Of a stretch of 58,371 nucleotides of DNA, positions 19,239 through 30,986 are shown in pieces. The position numbers and the translations under genes were made by a program. The stretch is from contig JADGJG010000056.1 of the NCBI GenBank assembly GCA_027596195.1, forward strand, positions 1 to 58,371, in the 5' to 3' direction. Source of the DNA: Podochytrium sp. JEL0797 (taxonomy: Eukaryota; Chytridiomycota; Chytridiomycetes; Chytridiales; Chytriomycetaceae). How positions within the stretch are numbered: position 1 is the first letter of the stretch; every line of letters starts with the position of its first letter. The notes under the pieces are model-generated. The model saw only the letters and a list, made by a program, of their open reading frames with translations. It was not told where the DNA came from and ran no database searches.

Positions 19239-20741
19239 ATGAATAATTCAAAGGCATCCGCAGTCGTCCACGTTGGCGGCCTCGACGCCCAAGTCACAGA
19301 AGAACTTCTGGCGCAGGCGTTTGTGCCCTTTGGAGAGATTGTGTCCATTCAAATGCCACAGGAACTAGACAAGAGTGAGTGAGTGTGTGTGTGTTCCCTA
19401 GTAAAGTATCCTTAGTGGTTCCGTACTCAACTATACTAACACCCCCTAGACGAACACCGCGGCTTTGCCTTCATCGAATTCGAAAACCCAGTGGATGCCG
19501 CCGCTGCCGCAGACAACCTGCACCTCGCTGAGCTGCTCGGAAAGGTCATCAAGGTGTCCTCGGCAAAACCATCCAAAATGAAGCTGGACCACAACAAACC
19601 TGTCTGGAGCGACGAGCAGTGGCTCAAGGACCATGCCGCGACTCAGGACGAAGAAGTGAAGGACGTTGAGGAGGCGCCAGTGGCGGATTCCGCGGAAACA
19701 GAGCCCAGTGCAAAGAAGGTCAAACGGTCGGCACAAGCGAATCCGCGTGCCTTTTTCGATATTGAGATTGGAGGTATCAAGGCGGGACGTATTGTCATGG
19801 AATTGCGCGCAGATGTGGTGCCCAAGACTGTCAAGAACTTTTTGACTCTGTGCGTATGACCTCGCGTTCCTCTATCTCCATCCACTCACCGGCGCACACC
19901 CTTCTTTGTCCCTCCCGCAGATGCACACACGAAAAAGGATTCGGATACAAAAAATCAATCTTCCATCGCATCATTCCAGAATTCATGTGAGAGCAACTCG
20001 AAACTCGAAGAATATCAAAACGACTCCACACGAGATCCTGATTCGAAAAAACTCAAAAAGGTGTCAAGGCGGCGATTTTACCAAACACAATGGAACCGGC
20101 GGCAAATCCATTTACGGCGACACCTTTGCCGATGAAAACTTTGTCTTGAAGCACGTCAAAGCGGGCACCTTGTCGATGGCGAATGCGGGGCCTGGAACGA
20201 ATGGTACGAAATTGGTTTCTTGGGTGCCTACCTCGAGATGGATGAGTGGGTTGTTGCGTTGTCGAGTCGTCGAGGGATTGAGCAGTCGTGAGGAGCAATG
20301 CATTTGACGCGAATCAAAGGTTACCTTGACGCGTTTCCTTGACGCGAAGCGTTGCGTCAAAATTGTCGGTTGAGGAGCGAGGCTTTTAACGTGGAGCAGC
20401 GCGTTTCTCGATTCGATGCGTCGAATTCGAAAGGACGGTGGAGACGCAAGTTGAGTGAAGCGATCACAAAGTTGCACGCTTCGAACACGCGTAGCAAGCG
20501 CAAACGCGCTGATATTCTTCCCACCCTTTTTCCAACGATTCTAACTCCCCCCCTCTCTCACGGCACCACAGGCAGTCAATTCTTTTTAACCCTCGCGGAA
20601 ACCAAATGGCTCGACAACAAACACGTTGTATTCGGGACTGTTGTGAGCGGGATGGATGTCGTTCAAAAAATGGAGAAGCAAGGCAGTTCATCGGGCAAAC
20701 CGGCCAAGAAGGTGTCGATTGTGGATTGTGGGGAGTTATAA
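19239..20741 (+). CDS. PPIE: Cyclophilin E: RRM plus peptidyl-prolyl isomerase
   Basis: Five exons (19239-19374, 19450-19849, 19921-19986, 20061-20203, 20572-20741) give 304 residues. Residues 8-86 are an RRM ([33 protein letters not shown]). PVWSDEQWL follows in the linker, exactly as in cyclophilin E. Residues 137-304 are the isomerase: [15 protein letters not shown] with the catalytic Arg and Phe, GSQFFLT, and the cyclosporin-contact Trp in [13 protein letters not shown]. The protein works in the spliceosome and binds RNA. The last intron is 368 bp, by far the longest in the window, and contains repeated TTGACGC motifs. The start is 20 bp from TAF12. Confidence 0.96.
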
Positions 20742-20814
20742 AAGCGAATTTGTTTCTGAAACTCTGCCAAGTCTCTCAAGAAATGAAACCGAAGGAGAGG
20801 AAAATCAATCGAAA

Positions 20815-21748
20815 ATGAACCTCAACTCGATCGAACAGAAACTACAAGGCCTTCTTGGCTCTGTGATGCCGGGATCGAATCAACCGCAACCCCTACAGCC
20901 ATACCCCAATCAACAATACCCACAGCAATATCAGTCGTACCAGCAACCCCAACAGCCGCAATGGCAGCAACCCCTTCAACCACCTCCACTTCCTCCTGGC
21001 TGGATCGAACAATGGTCTCAACAGTATCAGCAACCGTTTTATGTTGGTGAGTGAGCTGATTATGTGCAAGTTGATGACTGAACCGGAGCCTGCAGACCAA
21101 TCGACTGGGGTTACTCAATGGAATCGACCTTGGGCTCCGCCGCCGATGCCGCCACCTGATTTGGTTGCACCTCCTCTTCAACCACAGCAGCAGTTTCAAC
21201 AAGATCAAGGCCGGTTGGCGCCTTGGTTGGTGCAACAGCAACCGATTCCAACTCCACAACCGATTCAAACTCCACAAACAACAACGGTACAACCTCAAGC
21301 ACCGTCACAACCGCCTTGGTTAATTCAACAGCAGCAGCAGCAGCAGTTTCAACCGCCACAACCGATTCAACAACAACTTCCAACTTCACATCCACAACTC
21401 CAGCCACAACCCCATCAAAACAACCCAACACCTGCATCTACCTCGCCTTGGGTGATGCAACAACAATCGATTCAACAACATCAACAACCGTCGACTTCAC
21501 AACCGCAAACCCAACCACAGCCACAACCACAGCAACCCACACCACCACCTGCCTCCACTGCTCCCCACGCACAAAACCCTGGTATCAGCGTGAACCCGCC
21601 AGCACCTCAGTCAGGGCCGCCAGCGTTAGTATTCGCGCCTGAAAAACCGTTCCCAGAAAAGACGGCGGAGGAAACGGCGCAGCTCGAATCAGAGGTTCCA
21701 CCACCACCGTACACCCCGTTTGAGTTTGATCCCGTCTCCATGAAGTGA
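20815..21748 (+). CDS. WW-domain protein with Gln/Pro-rich tail, copy 1
   Basis: Exons 20815-21046 and 21096-21748 give 294 residues. A Gln-rich N-terminus is followed by one WW domain (LPPGWIEQWSQQYQQPFYV and, after the intron, DQSTGVTQWNRPW) with both tryptophans and the terminal proline. The intron splits the domain after FYV, as in the paralogue at 30987-32331. About 200 residues of Gln/Pro/Thr-rich low complexity follow, then EVPPPPYTPFEFDP near the C-terminus, which is a PPxY motif, so self-binding or pairing is possible. The family is a likely adaptor protein; no catalytic domain is seen. It starts 73 bp after PPIE on the same strand. Confidence 0.8.
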
Positions 21749-21848
21749 TTTCGAATGCGAATATAAAGTGCATTTTTGCTTTACATGTAACTTTTGAGTT
21801 TTGACGCGTTTCTGGGACTTCCCCCCAACGCTTTCAACTGCATCAAGT

Positions 21849-22055
21849 GTGAATCCGTCCGTCGCAAACCGACCTGCCAGATTCGGTATTCATGCCCAAA
21901 AAACCGTTCCCAGAATAAACGGACGAGGAAAGAACTCACCTCAAATCCGAGATTCCAATACCACCGCACCCCCCCCCCCCTCCGTTTAAATTTAATCTCC
22001 TGCATGAAGTTGATTCGACGTGAAATAAAATCCGTTGGCTTACGTAACTTTTTAC
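21849..22055 (+). pseudogene. Decayed tandem copy of the WW-gene 3' end
   Basis: This stretch aligns by eye with about 21590-21800, the last coding part and early 3' flank of the WW gene. Shared blocks are GTGAA-CCG, GGTATTC, AAAAACCGTTCCCAGAA, the ACCACCG-CCCC run and TTTAATTTTAATCTCC-like sequence up to CATGAAGT. Stops and indels break the frame, and an 11-base C run has expanded. It is a short 3' tandem duplication that has lost function. Confidence 0.65.
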
Positions 22056-22111
22056 GTGTTTTTTTGTGGTCTCGACTTCTGACCCACCAAAATTCAAAGT
22101 GACGTCACACA

Positions 22112-25100
22112 ATGGGCAACTCGCTTCCACCAATCTTTGTTCCACACGCGCCCACCGTTGAAACACACGCGCTCGCGCATCTCTTGTTTCCCGCACTCTC
22201 CGGGATCGCGTTCGTCTCCCTCGCTATAAGCTCCACGTGTCATTTCCTCGCGTTCCGGGAATGGAAACGCGTGGCGGAGGGGATTCCTGTACATCTGAAA
22301 CAAGCTATTGGAAGGAACGGAATGAATCGCGGGTGTGATGGGGTGGTGGGGACTCGCGCACGGATTGCGGCTACGGCTGAGGATTCTCCATCGGATGAAC
22401 GCACCCCGCTTCTCAATTTCACGCGTGACTGTGACGGTTTGGATACGCAGTTGAGTCGCGACCCGGATCTTAGCATTTTCATGCATGTGTTTACGGAGAC
22501 CCCGGGGTGGGTGCGGTGGACGCCTGCGGTTTGTCTTGCGATTCTCGTGGCGACGAGTGGAGTCAAGTATTCACTCATGAGGGGGTATGGGGTGCGTGAA
22601 GTTGGGTTTAATAGCTTTGTTTCGTATGGGTTTTGGATCGCGTCTTCGGTGAGTTTTGGCATGTCCGAGGTTTGGACGCCCGAACTTTGATTAATGGTCT
22701 CTCCCACAGGTTCTGGCGCTTTTCGTGGCGATTTCTTCGGCATGCGTAACGACACTTGCAGGTCCCGCTTCGACCGTCAGCACGTCTCTGTTTTCGGGGT
22801 TGCATTTGATTGTGTCGTGGTTTGATGTTTACACCATCGTGGACGTGAGTGGAACGTTGGAGGGGTATATTGGATGGATCGATGCGACTCAAATGACGGC
22901 GTTGGGCGTTTTGATTGGTGTCAATCTGATTCGCGAGTATCTCGAGACGAGGAAGAAAGTGGAGGCGTTGGAGACTTTCAAAATGGAACATCGCGTAAGG
23001 ACAAAGCATCCCTCTCATCCACCCCCGCTAAAAATTTTAATCAGACCTCTTTGGAACTCCATGCAAACTTGTTTTCTCATTTGACGTTTTCTTGGATCAC
23101 ACCCATTGTTCATATGGCATGTAAAGCGACACTCCAAGCGCAAGACGTTTGGCAGATTCGAAAATGCGATTCGACTGCTGCTGTTCTCGCGAAATACATC
23201 CGTCACAAGCATCACCCCACCACTTTGTTTTCGCGACCTGTGAATTCCGAAACGGATGTTCCGAGGGAGACTACGGTCGAAGAGTTGGGACGGTCGAGTA
23301 CACGTAGTGTAACGTGGGCACTTGCGCGGACCGTCTTTCCTTTTGCGATTCTCCAACTCTCTATTGCGAGTGTGACGGTCGTGCTTCAATTCTCGGGACC
23401 GTATTTCATCAACCGCATCCTCACCGCGTTCGCTTCAATGCCTGAGAATCCAACCCCAGCGGAACTGTTGCTCCCGTTGACGTTTATTCTGGGACTGTAT
23501 GTGTGTCAGTTCGTTTCGGCTGTTTTGCATGGACAGCAGTTTTTTGTGGGGAGGCGGCAGAGTTCGCATGCGAGGAGTGTGTTGATGGCGGAGATTTATG
23601 CAAAGAGTTTGAGGAGGGGTGTGGGGAGTGGGAGGGGGTGTGGGGTGGAGGAGGAGGAGGGGGTGGAGAAGGAGAATGCGTCCACGGTTTGTTTGGGCTT
23701 GCATTTTGCTACTCGTGCTGAAACTGGATAAAACCCCCAAGGGCAAGATCATCTCGTTGCTCTCGGTCGATGTGGAAAAGATTCGTGAATACCTGTCCTA
23801 TATTTACAACCTCGTGTTGTACTTTCCCGTCTCGCTTCTTATCAGTGTAGGATCGTTGATGTATATCATGGGTGTTTTCCCCACTCTGTGTGGTGTTTCG
23901 GTCATGATTGTGATGGGTCCGCTGAATTACTTGGCTGGCAAGTGGTTGAAGAGAGCTCAGGAGCGGTTGTCCAAAGCGACCGATCGAAGGATTAATGCAA
24001 CGAATGAAGTGTTGCATGGGATTCGGATCTTGAAATGTGAGCTCTAAATTTGCTTTCATTTCTGCTAACACGCGACGTGCAAACGCCAAGACCTCTCCTG
24101 GGAAGACAAATTCAACCAATCCATCACCGAACTCCGAACCCTCGAACTCCGCCAACTCTTTTGCGTATCCATGAACCAGCTCTGGTTCAACACAACCTCC
24201 ATGGCATCCGGCCTCTTAGTCTCGTTCATTATTTTTTCGGTTCACGCCATGCGATCCAAGAACGGGACCATGGACCCCGCTACAGCGTTCACGGGGTTGT
24301 ACCTCGTGCAACAGTTTATGGATATTTTGTCGCGATTGCCGAATGACTTGATGTTCTTTTTTCAGGCTAAAGTGGCTATGGCGCGGATTCTCCAGTTTTT
24401 GGGAGAAGAGGAGGTTGAAGGGGGTTTCAACAGTGACGTGAATGAATCCACTACGCCTTGCATCCGTTTCGAAAACGCGTCCTTCACTTATCACACCGCG
24501 TCAACCACCACTCTGCACCCTTCTTCCCATTTCCAACTCTCCAACATCACTCTTCAAATCAAACCCAACACCCTCAACGTCATTTGCGGACCTACAGGGT
24601 CTGGCAAGACTTCCCTCTGTCTCGCCCTCCTCGGCGAACTCACACTCACCACGGGGACCTTCCATACCTATTCAAACACGATCGCGTACGCTGCGCAGAC
24701 GCCGTGGCTCCTCAACGCGACTGTGCGTGAGAATATACTCATGGGGACGGAGTATGATGCGGGGCGGTACCGCCGCGTGTTGCAGGCAACATGTCTCGTA
24801 CAGGATCTGGAAACGTGGGAAGGTGGGGATTCGATGGAAATTGGGGAGAAGGGTGTGAATGTGAGTGGTGGCCAAAAGGCGCGGATCGGACTCGCGAGGG
24901 CGTTATACAGTCGTGCTGCGGTGGTTGTGTTGGATGACCCGTTGTCGGCGGTGGATGCGAGTACGGCACGCAAGTTGGTGAGGGATGCGGTTGGCGGGGA
25001 GCTTGTGAAGGGGAGGACAGTTGTTTTGGTTACTCATGCAGTGGCGTTGGTGCTTCCTGTTGCGGGGTTTGTGGTTGTGATGAAGGCGGGGGAGGTGGTG

Positions 25101-27703
25101 GCGAGTGGGAGTGCGGGGGAGGTGGCGAAGAATCCGGAGGTTGTGGATGTGCATGAGAGAATGTTGGTTGGGGATGGGGAGAGGGGGGTGAAGAAGCGGT
25201 GTGTTTCCAAGATGCCGTCGGCGGTGGATGTGACCACGAAACAGACGGATGTGTTGCTGGTTCAGAAAGAGACGATGGCTTCTGGAAATGTTGGAGTGAA
25301 GGTTTATGGGGCCTATTTGAAGTCTGCCGGTGGATTCTGGTTTGGGATGTTGTTTTTCGCGTCGTTCTGGTTGACCATTGGTGTACAGTTTGGGAACGAC
25401 TTTTGGCTCAAAAAGTGGAGTGAGGCTGGCAAGACGGGAAAGAATCCAGGTATGCGAGCGCTCAGAAAAGTGGAGGCCAAAAAATGGACTGATTTGTTTT
25501 GCAGATGTCGACACAACCTTTTTCAGCGAGATTCAACTCGACTCTATGCTGATTTCTACAATGCAACCATGGTCCAATTCTGTTATTCGCGGAGTTACCG
25601 ATATTTGGCACGCAGCCAAATATCATACACCTCGGCAGGTGTTGCATTTCCAACGGGAGAGCAGCATTGAGGGTATCTCGGTCCTGTCCAACCCTGACGT
25701 GATTTATTTTATCACAGTTTGTGAGTTCTTTTATTCGTTTTGCTTGCCAGTTCTAACATTGACTTCCCCAAGACGGATTGTTGGGTCTTGGACTTATCCT
25801 CGCAAACAACCTCAACTCGTTCATCTCCATCATCTGCTCCCTCAAAGCCTCCAGAACAATGCATCGGAACCTCATGAATGCAATGCTTGGCGCTCCATTG
25901 CGATTCTTTGAAGTTACACCCATAGGAAGGATTTTGAACCGCTTCTCCAAAGACATGAGTGTGGTTGATCAGAATGTGATGATGGCTTTGAGGTTTGTGT
26001 TCGAAAAGAGTGATTGTTGCTGACTCATGACACGGTTGGCAGGTTCTTCTTGAATCGCGTCTTTGTTGGGTTGACGGTTATGTTTGTCATTTCGAGCGGT
26101 TCCCTATATTTCGTGGCGGCTGTTATCCCAATCGGTAAGCTCAACCGTATTTCGCATTGAAACAAGCGTTGACGTCAAGTTCATAAGCCATGGTTTCAAT
26201 GCACATTGGCAAAATGTATCTCGCTGCCTCCCGCGAACTCAAACGCCTCGAATCTGTCTCCAGATCCCCAATCTACAACCAATTTTCTGAAACCTTGGCC
26301 GGTGTCACCACCATCCGCGCGTTCCGCCAAACCAACCGCTTCCTGCTCCAAAACTCTTTCAAAATCGACACGAACCATCGATTCTTTTACACTCTCTGGG
26401 CTGCCAACCGATGGCTTTGTATCCGAACTGATATGATCTCAGCTACCGTTGTTCTCTGTTCTGGATTGACGGTTGTGTTTGGGCATTCCCACATCTCAAA
26501 AGGGTGGGCGGGGATTATTCTCCTCTACTCTGGAAAGTTTAGCGATGCGTTGGTCTGGATTATGCGAATGTATGCCGAGTTGGAGATGTCCCTGGATTCG
26601 GTGGAGAGGGTCGTGGAGTATTCAGAAGTGCAGCAAGAACCAGCAAGAGTGAACGAGGATTACAGACCCGATGCGAATGTAACTACATGCCTTTCTGAAA
26701 CGTTAGTATATATCTGATTCCGGAAACAGTGGCCGAGCCAAGGCGCAATATCTGTCCGAAATCTGTCCGTCAAATACGCCGCCGATCAACCGTGTGTTCT
26801 AAAGAACTTGTCATTCACCGTCAAGCCGGGTGAAAAAATTGGGGTTGTTGGGAGGACGGGAGCAGGCAAGAGCACCCTCTCGCTTGCGTTCTTCAGAATA
26901 CTTCCCTTTGCGGACGGAACGATTCTAATTGATGGCTTGGACGCGCAAAAAATGGGGTTGCATGATCTAAGGTCGAAGTTGACGATCATTCCTCAGGATC
27001 CAGTGCTTTTTGAAGGTTTGCATTGTTATGGGAATTTATTTTTCCGAAATTATTACTAATCATATAAATTGTTTGGAAACTAGGAACCCTCCGGTCGAAT
27101 TTGAATCCCTTTGATGAATACACTGATGATCAAATCTGGCAAGTTCTGAGAGCGACTCAAGTGCTGGAATCTCTCACCCAATCTACGAAAGTATCCGCGA
27201 TCCCCATCGAGGAAGATGATGGTCGCCCGTCCTCCTCGTCGAATTCTTCCATCTCGCTCGATTCACCTGTCACCGAAAATGGCCACAACTTTTCTCAGGG
27301 TCAGCGCCAGCTACTCTGCATGGCCCGCGCACTCCTTCGGGACACGCGAATAGTCTTTCTTGACGAAGCGACCGCCTCCATTGACGGACCCACCGACACG
27401 AGAATCCAAACTACAATCCGAGAGAGGCTGTGGGATCGGACTATATTCTGTATTGCGCATCGTCTGAGGAGCGTGGCAGACTATGATCGAATTCTAGTTT
27501 TGGATTCTGGCCGCATTGCGGAATACGCGACGCCATATGAATTGATGATGCAGAAGGACATGAGGGAAGATCGCGTTGCTGGCGAGGAAAGAGAGCCATT
27601 GATTACTGGACAATTCAACAAAATGTGCCAAGAAAGCGGGGAATATGAAGAGATTTTGGGAATTGCAAGGAAAGCTTGGGAGTCGAATAATTTAATCAAA
27701 TAA
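22112..27703 (+). CDS. ABCC/MRP-type ABC transporter, full length
   Basis: Eleven exons (22112-22648, 22710-22994, 23045-23686, 23742-24036, 24091-25449, 25505-25720, 25773-25992, 26043-26134, 26188-26678, 26730-27015, 27084-27703) give 1192 residues with every phase closed. The order is N-terminal helices, TMD1, NBD1, TMD2, NBD2. NBD1 has Walker A GPTGSGKTS, signature VSGGQKAR and Walker B VVVLDDPLS, with Asp in place of the catalytic Glu as usual for ABCC. NBD2 has GRTGAGKST, FSQGQRQ and RIVFLDEATAS. This is the typical asymmetric pair of multidrug-resistance-protein exporters. It probably moves organic anions or conjugates out of the cytosol or into the vacuole. The 3' end faces the first SVF1-like gene with 18 bp between stops. 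Confidence 0.94.
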
Positions 27704-27721
27704 ATAGGCTATAATTTAAAA

Positions 27722-29087
27722 CTACTCATGCAACAGGAATGAGCACTCGGCAAACACGTCTCCTTCAATCTCAGAGACCTCATCACCAACGGTAACTTTC
27801 GCAATCACTTTTCGTTGATACCATGAAAACACAAACGGCGCAGTAACAAATGTCTGAATCATTTTTCTCAGCAAGAATGGCAGCTCTCCCAGCACATCAA
27901 TCCGATCGAGGCTGTTGTCGAGCATGGTGCTGATCTCCACAGTCACGTCCAGTTCGTCCTCGAGAGTCTTTCCATGCCAGGTCATGAACATTTGAGTGGG
28001 AATTTGGTATTGGCTGGTAGGATCAATCACGCGTTGGACATGAACGGCACGGTTGTCGGTTGTGACGGCGAGTGTTTTGCCGTTTCGAACAATGCATCCT
28101 TGGCTTACCAAGACCGAACCCGACTCAGAAGCTTTTGGCAGCTCAAACTATAAAAAGGGAAAATTAATAATCATAAAAAAAATAAGGTTTCTGACTCCTC
28201 ACCTCATACAGCATGAAAGCGTCCTTCTCATTTTGGAAGTTAATAAAGTTCCACCGAGCAGCACTTTGAGGCTTGACCTGAATCGCGTGATGGAAAAGTC
28301 CCTCGCCTTTGCACTCGGAGCTCTTTCCAGCAACAGTCATGGTTCCAGTCACAGTAGCCTTGGGCATGAACACGGCCTGAACGTAGCCATCGTGTTGGTC
28401 CTTTCCAAAGAAGGCTTTGCCGTTGCCAATCTTAAAGGCATCGTCGGTTGGAATGAACTCAATGTCGAACATGGTCTCGTGGTTGAGGTAGTGGATGTGG
28501 TAGCCTTTGGTGGCGTGGCTGTATTTGATGCTCATCTCTCCGCACGAAGCACTCAGATCGTCGTCGGAGAGTTTCATCGAGCTGCTGCCATGATGGTTGG
28601 TGATTCCTTCCTTGGTGCCGTCCGAGTGATAAACGCGGCAGGTGAGCTGTTTGTCAGAAGAACAGCGTGTCAGAAACGGCGAAGGAACAACGCGAACACA
28701 AACGACTCACCATCACGTCAGGACTCAGTCCCATGGCACTGTGTGTCATTTGCAAGAAGGCAAACAGACCGTTTTCCAATGTCATGTAATAGGTGAAGGT
28801 TTCGTTACCACCTAAAAATATGCGTTTAAGTTTTTTTTGGGGAGAATCATCAAGTTCTTACCATGTGGACGAATCCACTTCAAGTCTGCGTCAGTCGCAA
28901 TAGTTCTGACGGCGGGAATCTCACGGCTGCGTGTGAAAGAGCCGGGCTGTGGGTCAGGTTGACGAACAACGGGCACGGGTTGGTGTTGCTCATGCAAGCT
29001 GCACTTGTTTTGCGCGTCGTCCAAGTGTTCGTGCGATTGGAACAAGCTAGCCACTTGGTTGGTATGATGAGAGAACATTTTAAACAT
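27722..29087 (-). CDS. SVF1-like survival factor, copy 1
   Basis: Exons 29087-28862, 28811-28711, 28646-28203 and 28147-27722 (minus strand) give 398 residues. The match to the SVF1 family (oxidative and cold stress survival, lipid handling at ER and Golgi) rests on ETFTYYMTLENGLFAFLQMT, the GxxFFGKD turn, KGEGLFHHAIQ, AARWNFINFQNEKDAF and IDVLGELPFLLRKMIQTFV followed by FSWYQRKV near the end. The two lipocalin-like halves are split by the last intron. The disordered N-terminus contains RQPDPQPGSF, which is conserved in all four copies. It is the 3'-most member of the array on this strand. Confidence 0.9.
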
Positions 29088-29227
29088 CTTGGAAAATGGA
29101 TAGAAGAGGAGGAGGCAGGAATTGCTCACCTTTATAGGCGATTTGGTTTTGAAATCACATTTCGAATTTCTAAAATCACATTTTCTGAGTCACGTTATAA
29201 ATCATAAAAAAATGAATGGACCCCGCC

Positions 29228-29245
29228 TTTTTGCCAAGTGGAATT
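29228..29245 (-). promoter_or_regulatory. Upstream element shared by SVF1 copy 1 and the next gene upstream
   Basis: The sequence TTTTTGCCAAGTGGAATT (plus-strand view) lies about 140 bp before the SVF1 copy 1 start. Nearly the same string (TTTTTGCCAAGTGAAAT) is found at 30935-30951, about 180 bp upstream of SVF1 copy 2. Both are flanked by a similar TTTCGAATTTCT block. They look like duplicated promoter sequence. Confidence 0.4.
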
Positions 29246-29386
29246 TCGAATCGCAACCGCAAGCCTCCAACAGAACACTTTCACGCTCTTTCACGCGTGA
29301 GTCTGCGCAAAAATGTTCATAATCTTTGTTGGCAGATGTAAGGTAAGCGCGGTAGTCGAAGAATTTATTACAAGAAACAGGCAATT

Positions 29387-30758
29387 TTACTCGTGCAGCA
29401 AGAATGAGCACTCAACAAACACGTCTCCCTCCATCTCAGAGACCTCATCGCCAATAGTAACCTTTGCAATCACCTTCCGTTCATACCACGAAAAGATGAA
29501 CGGCGCAGTAACAAATGTCTGAATCAGCTTTCTGAGCAAGAAGGGCAGCTCTCCCAACACGTCAATTCGATCGAGGTTGTTGTCGAGCATGGTGCTGATT
29601 TCGACTTTCACGTCCAATTCGTCCTCGAGGGTCTTTCCATGCCAAGTCATGAACATTTGGGTGGGGATTTGGTATTGGCTGGTGGGATCGATCGCGTGTT
29701 GGACATGCACGGCGCGGTTGTCGGTGGTGACGGCGAGTGTTTTGCCGTTTCGAACAATGCATCCTTGGCTGGTCAGGACGGGGCCCGATTCACAAGCTTT
29801 TGGAAGCTCAAACTATAAAAATGAAATTTAGCCAACAATAATCGAAGAACAACTCGCAAGTCCCCGCCTCCTCACCTCGTAAAGCATCAACGCGTCCTTC
29901 TCATTTTGGAAATTGATAAAGTTCCAACGAGCCGCATCCTGTGGCTTGACCTGAATCGCGTGATGGAAAAGTCCCTCGCCTTTGCACTCGGAGCTCTTTC
30001 CAGCAACAGTCATGGTTCCAGTCACAGTAGCTTTGGGCATGAACACGGCCTGAACGTAGCCATCGTGTTGGTCCTTTCCAAAGAATGCCTTTCCATCGCC
30101 AATCTTGAAGGCATCGTCGGTTGGAATGAACTCAATGTCGAACATGGTCTCGTGGTTGAGGTAGTGGATGTGGTAGCCTTTGGTGGTGTGACTGTATTTG
30201 ATGCTCATTTCTCCGCATGAAGCACTGAGATCGTCGTCGGAGAGTTTCATCGAGCTGCTGCCATGATGGCTGGTGATTCCTTCCTTGGTGTCGTCAGGGT
30301 GGTAAACGCGGCAGGTAAGCTGTTTTGTTTTGAGTGGAGCGTGTTTAGAAACGGCACAGGAACAAGCCAAGGCAAATGAACACAAATGACTCACCATCAC
30401 GTCTGGACTCAATCCCATGGCGCTGTGTGTCATTTGCAAGAAGGCAAACAGACCGTTCTCCAATGTCATATAGAAGGTGAAGGTTTCGTTACCACCTAAG
30501 TAGATGCGTTAGTTCAAGTTTTCTTTAGGGAATGAATGATATTTTACCATGTGGACGAACCCACTTCAAGTCTGCGTCAGTGGCAATAGTTCTGACGGCG
30601 GGAATCTCACGGCTGCGTGTAAAAGATCCGGGTTGTGGGTCAGGTTGACGAACAACGGGCACGGGTTCGTGCTGCTCGTGCGTGTTGCAATGGGCGTCCT
30701 CCGAGTGATGGAACAAGCCTTCCACTTTGTTGTTATGATGAGAGAACATGCTAAGCAT
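29387..30758 (-). CDS. SVF1-like survival factor, copy 2
   Basis: Exons 30758-30548, 30495-30395, 30319-29876 and 29812-29387 give 393 residues. Exons 2 to 4 have exactly the same lengths as in copy 1 (101, 444 and 426 bp), and nucleotide identity is very high over much of exons 3 and 4. All SVF1 landmarks are present: ENGLFAFLQMTHSAMGL, IGDGKAFFGKD, FINFQNEKDALMLYE and DVLGELPFLLRKLIQTFV. The N-terminus starts MLSMFSHHNNKVEGLFHH, with an extra His/Glu stretch that differs from copy 1. The pair is the younger duplication in the array. Confidence 0.9.
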
Positions 30759-30934
30759 CTTGGTAAATAAATCGATAGGAAGGAGAAGGAGGTGCGACTC
30801 ACTTTTATAGGGGTTTTATAGCGGATTGGTGGCGAAAGAACGTTTCGAATTTCTTAAAAGCGTTTTTGCGCATTTCTAAACTCACGTTTTGTGACTCATT
30901 TCAAATATTGAATAAAAAAAGACGCTATTTAATA

Positions 30935-30951
30935 TTTTTGCCAAGTGAAAT
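30935..30951 (-). promoter_or_regulatory. Upstream element, SVF1 copy 2
   Basis: Second occurrence of the TTTTTGCCAAGTG-AAT string found at 29228-29245. It lies about 180 bp before the start of SVF1 copy 2 and just beyond the stop of the WW-domain gene. Confidence 0.4.
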
Positions 30952-30986
30952 ACTTCAAATTCGCAACCACAACAGAAAACAAAATT

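Noticed and set aside
20204..20571. Box C/D snoRNA inside the PPIE intron
   Set aside because: C- and D-like strings exist but without the required spacing and terminal stem, so I left it as an open question.
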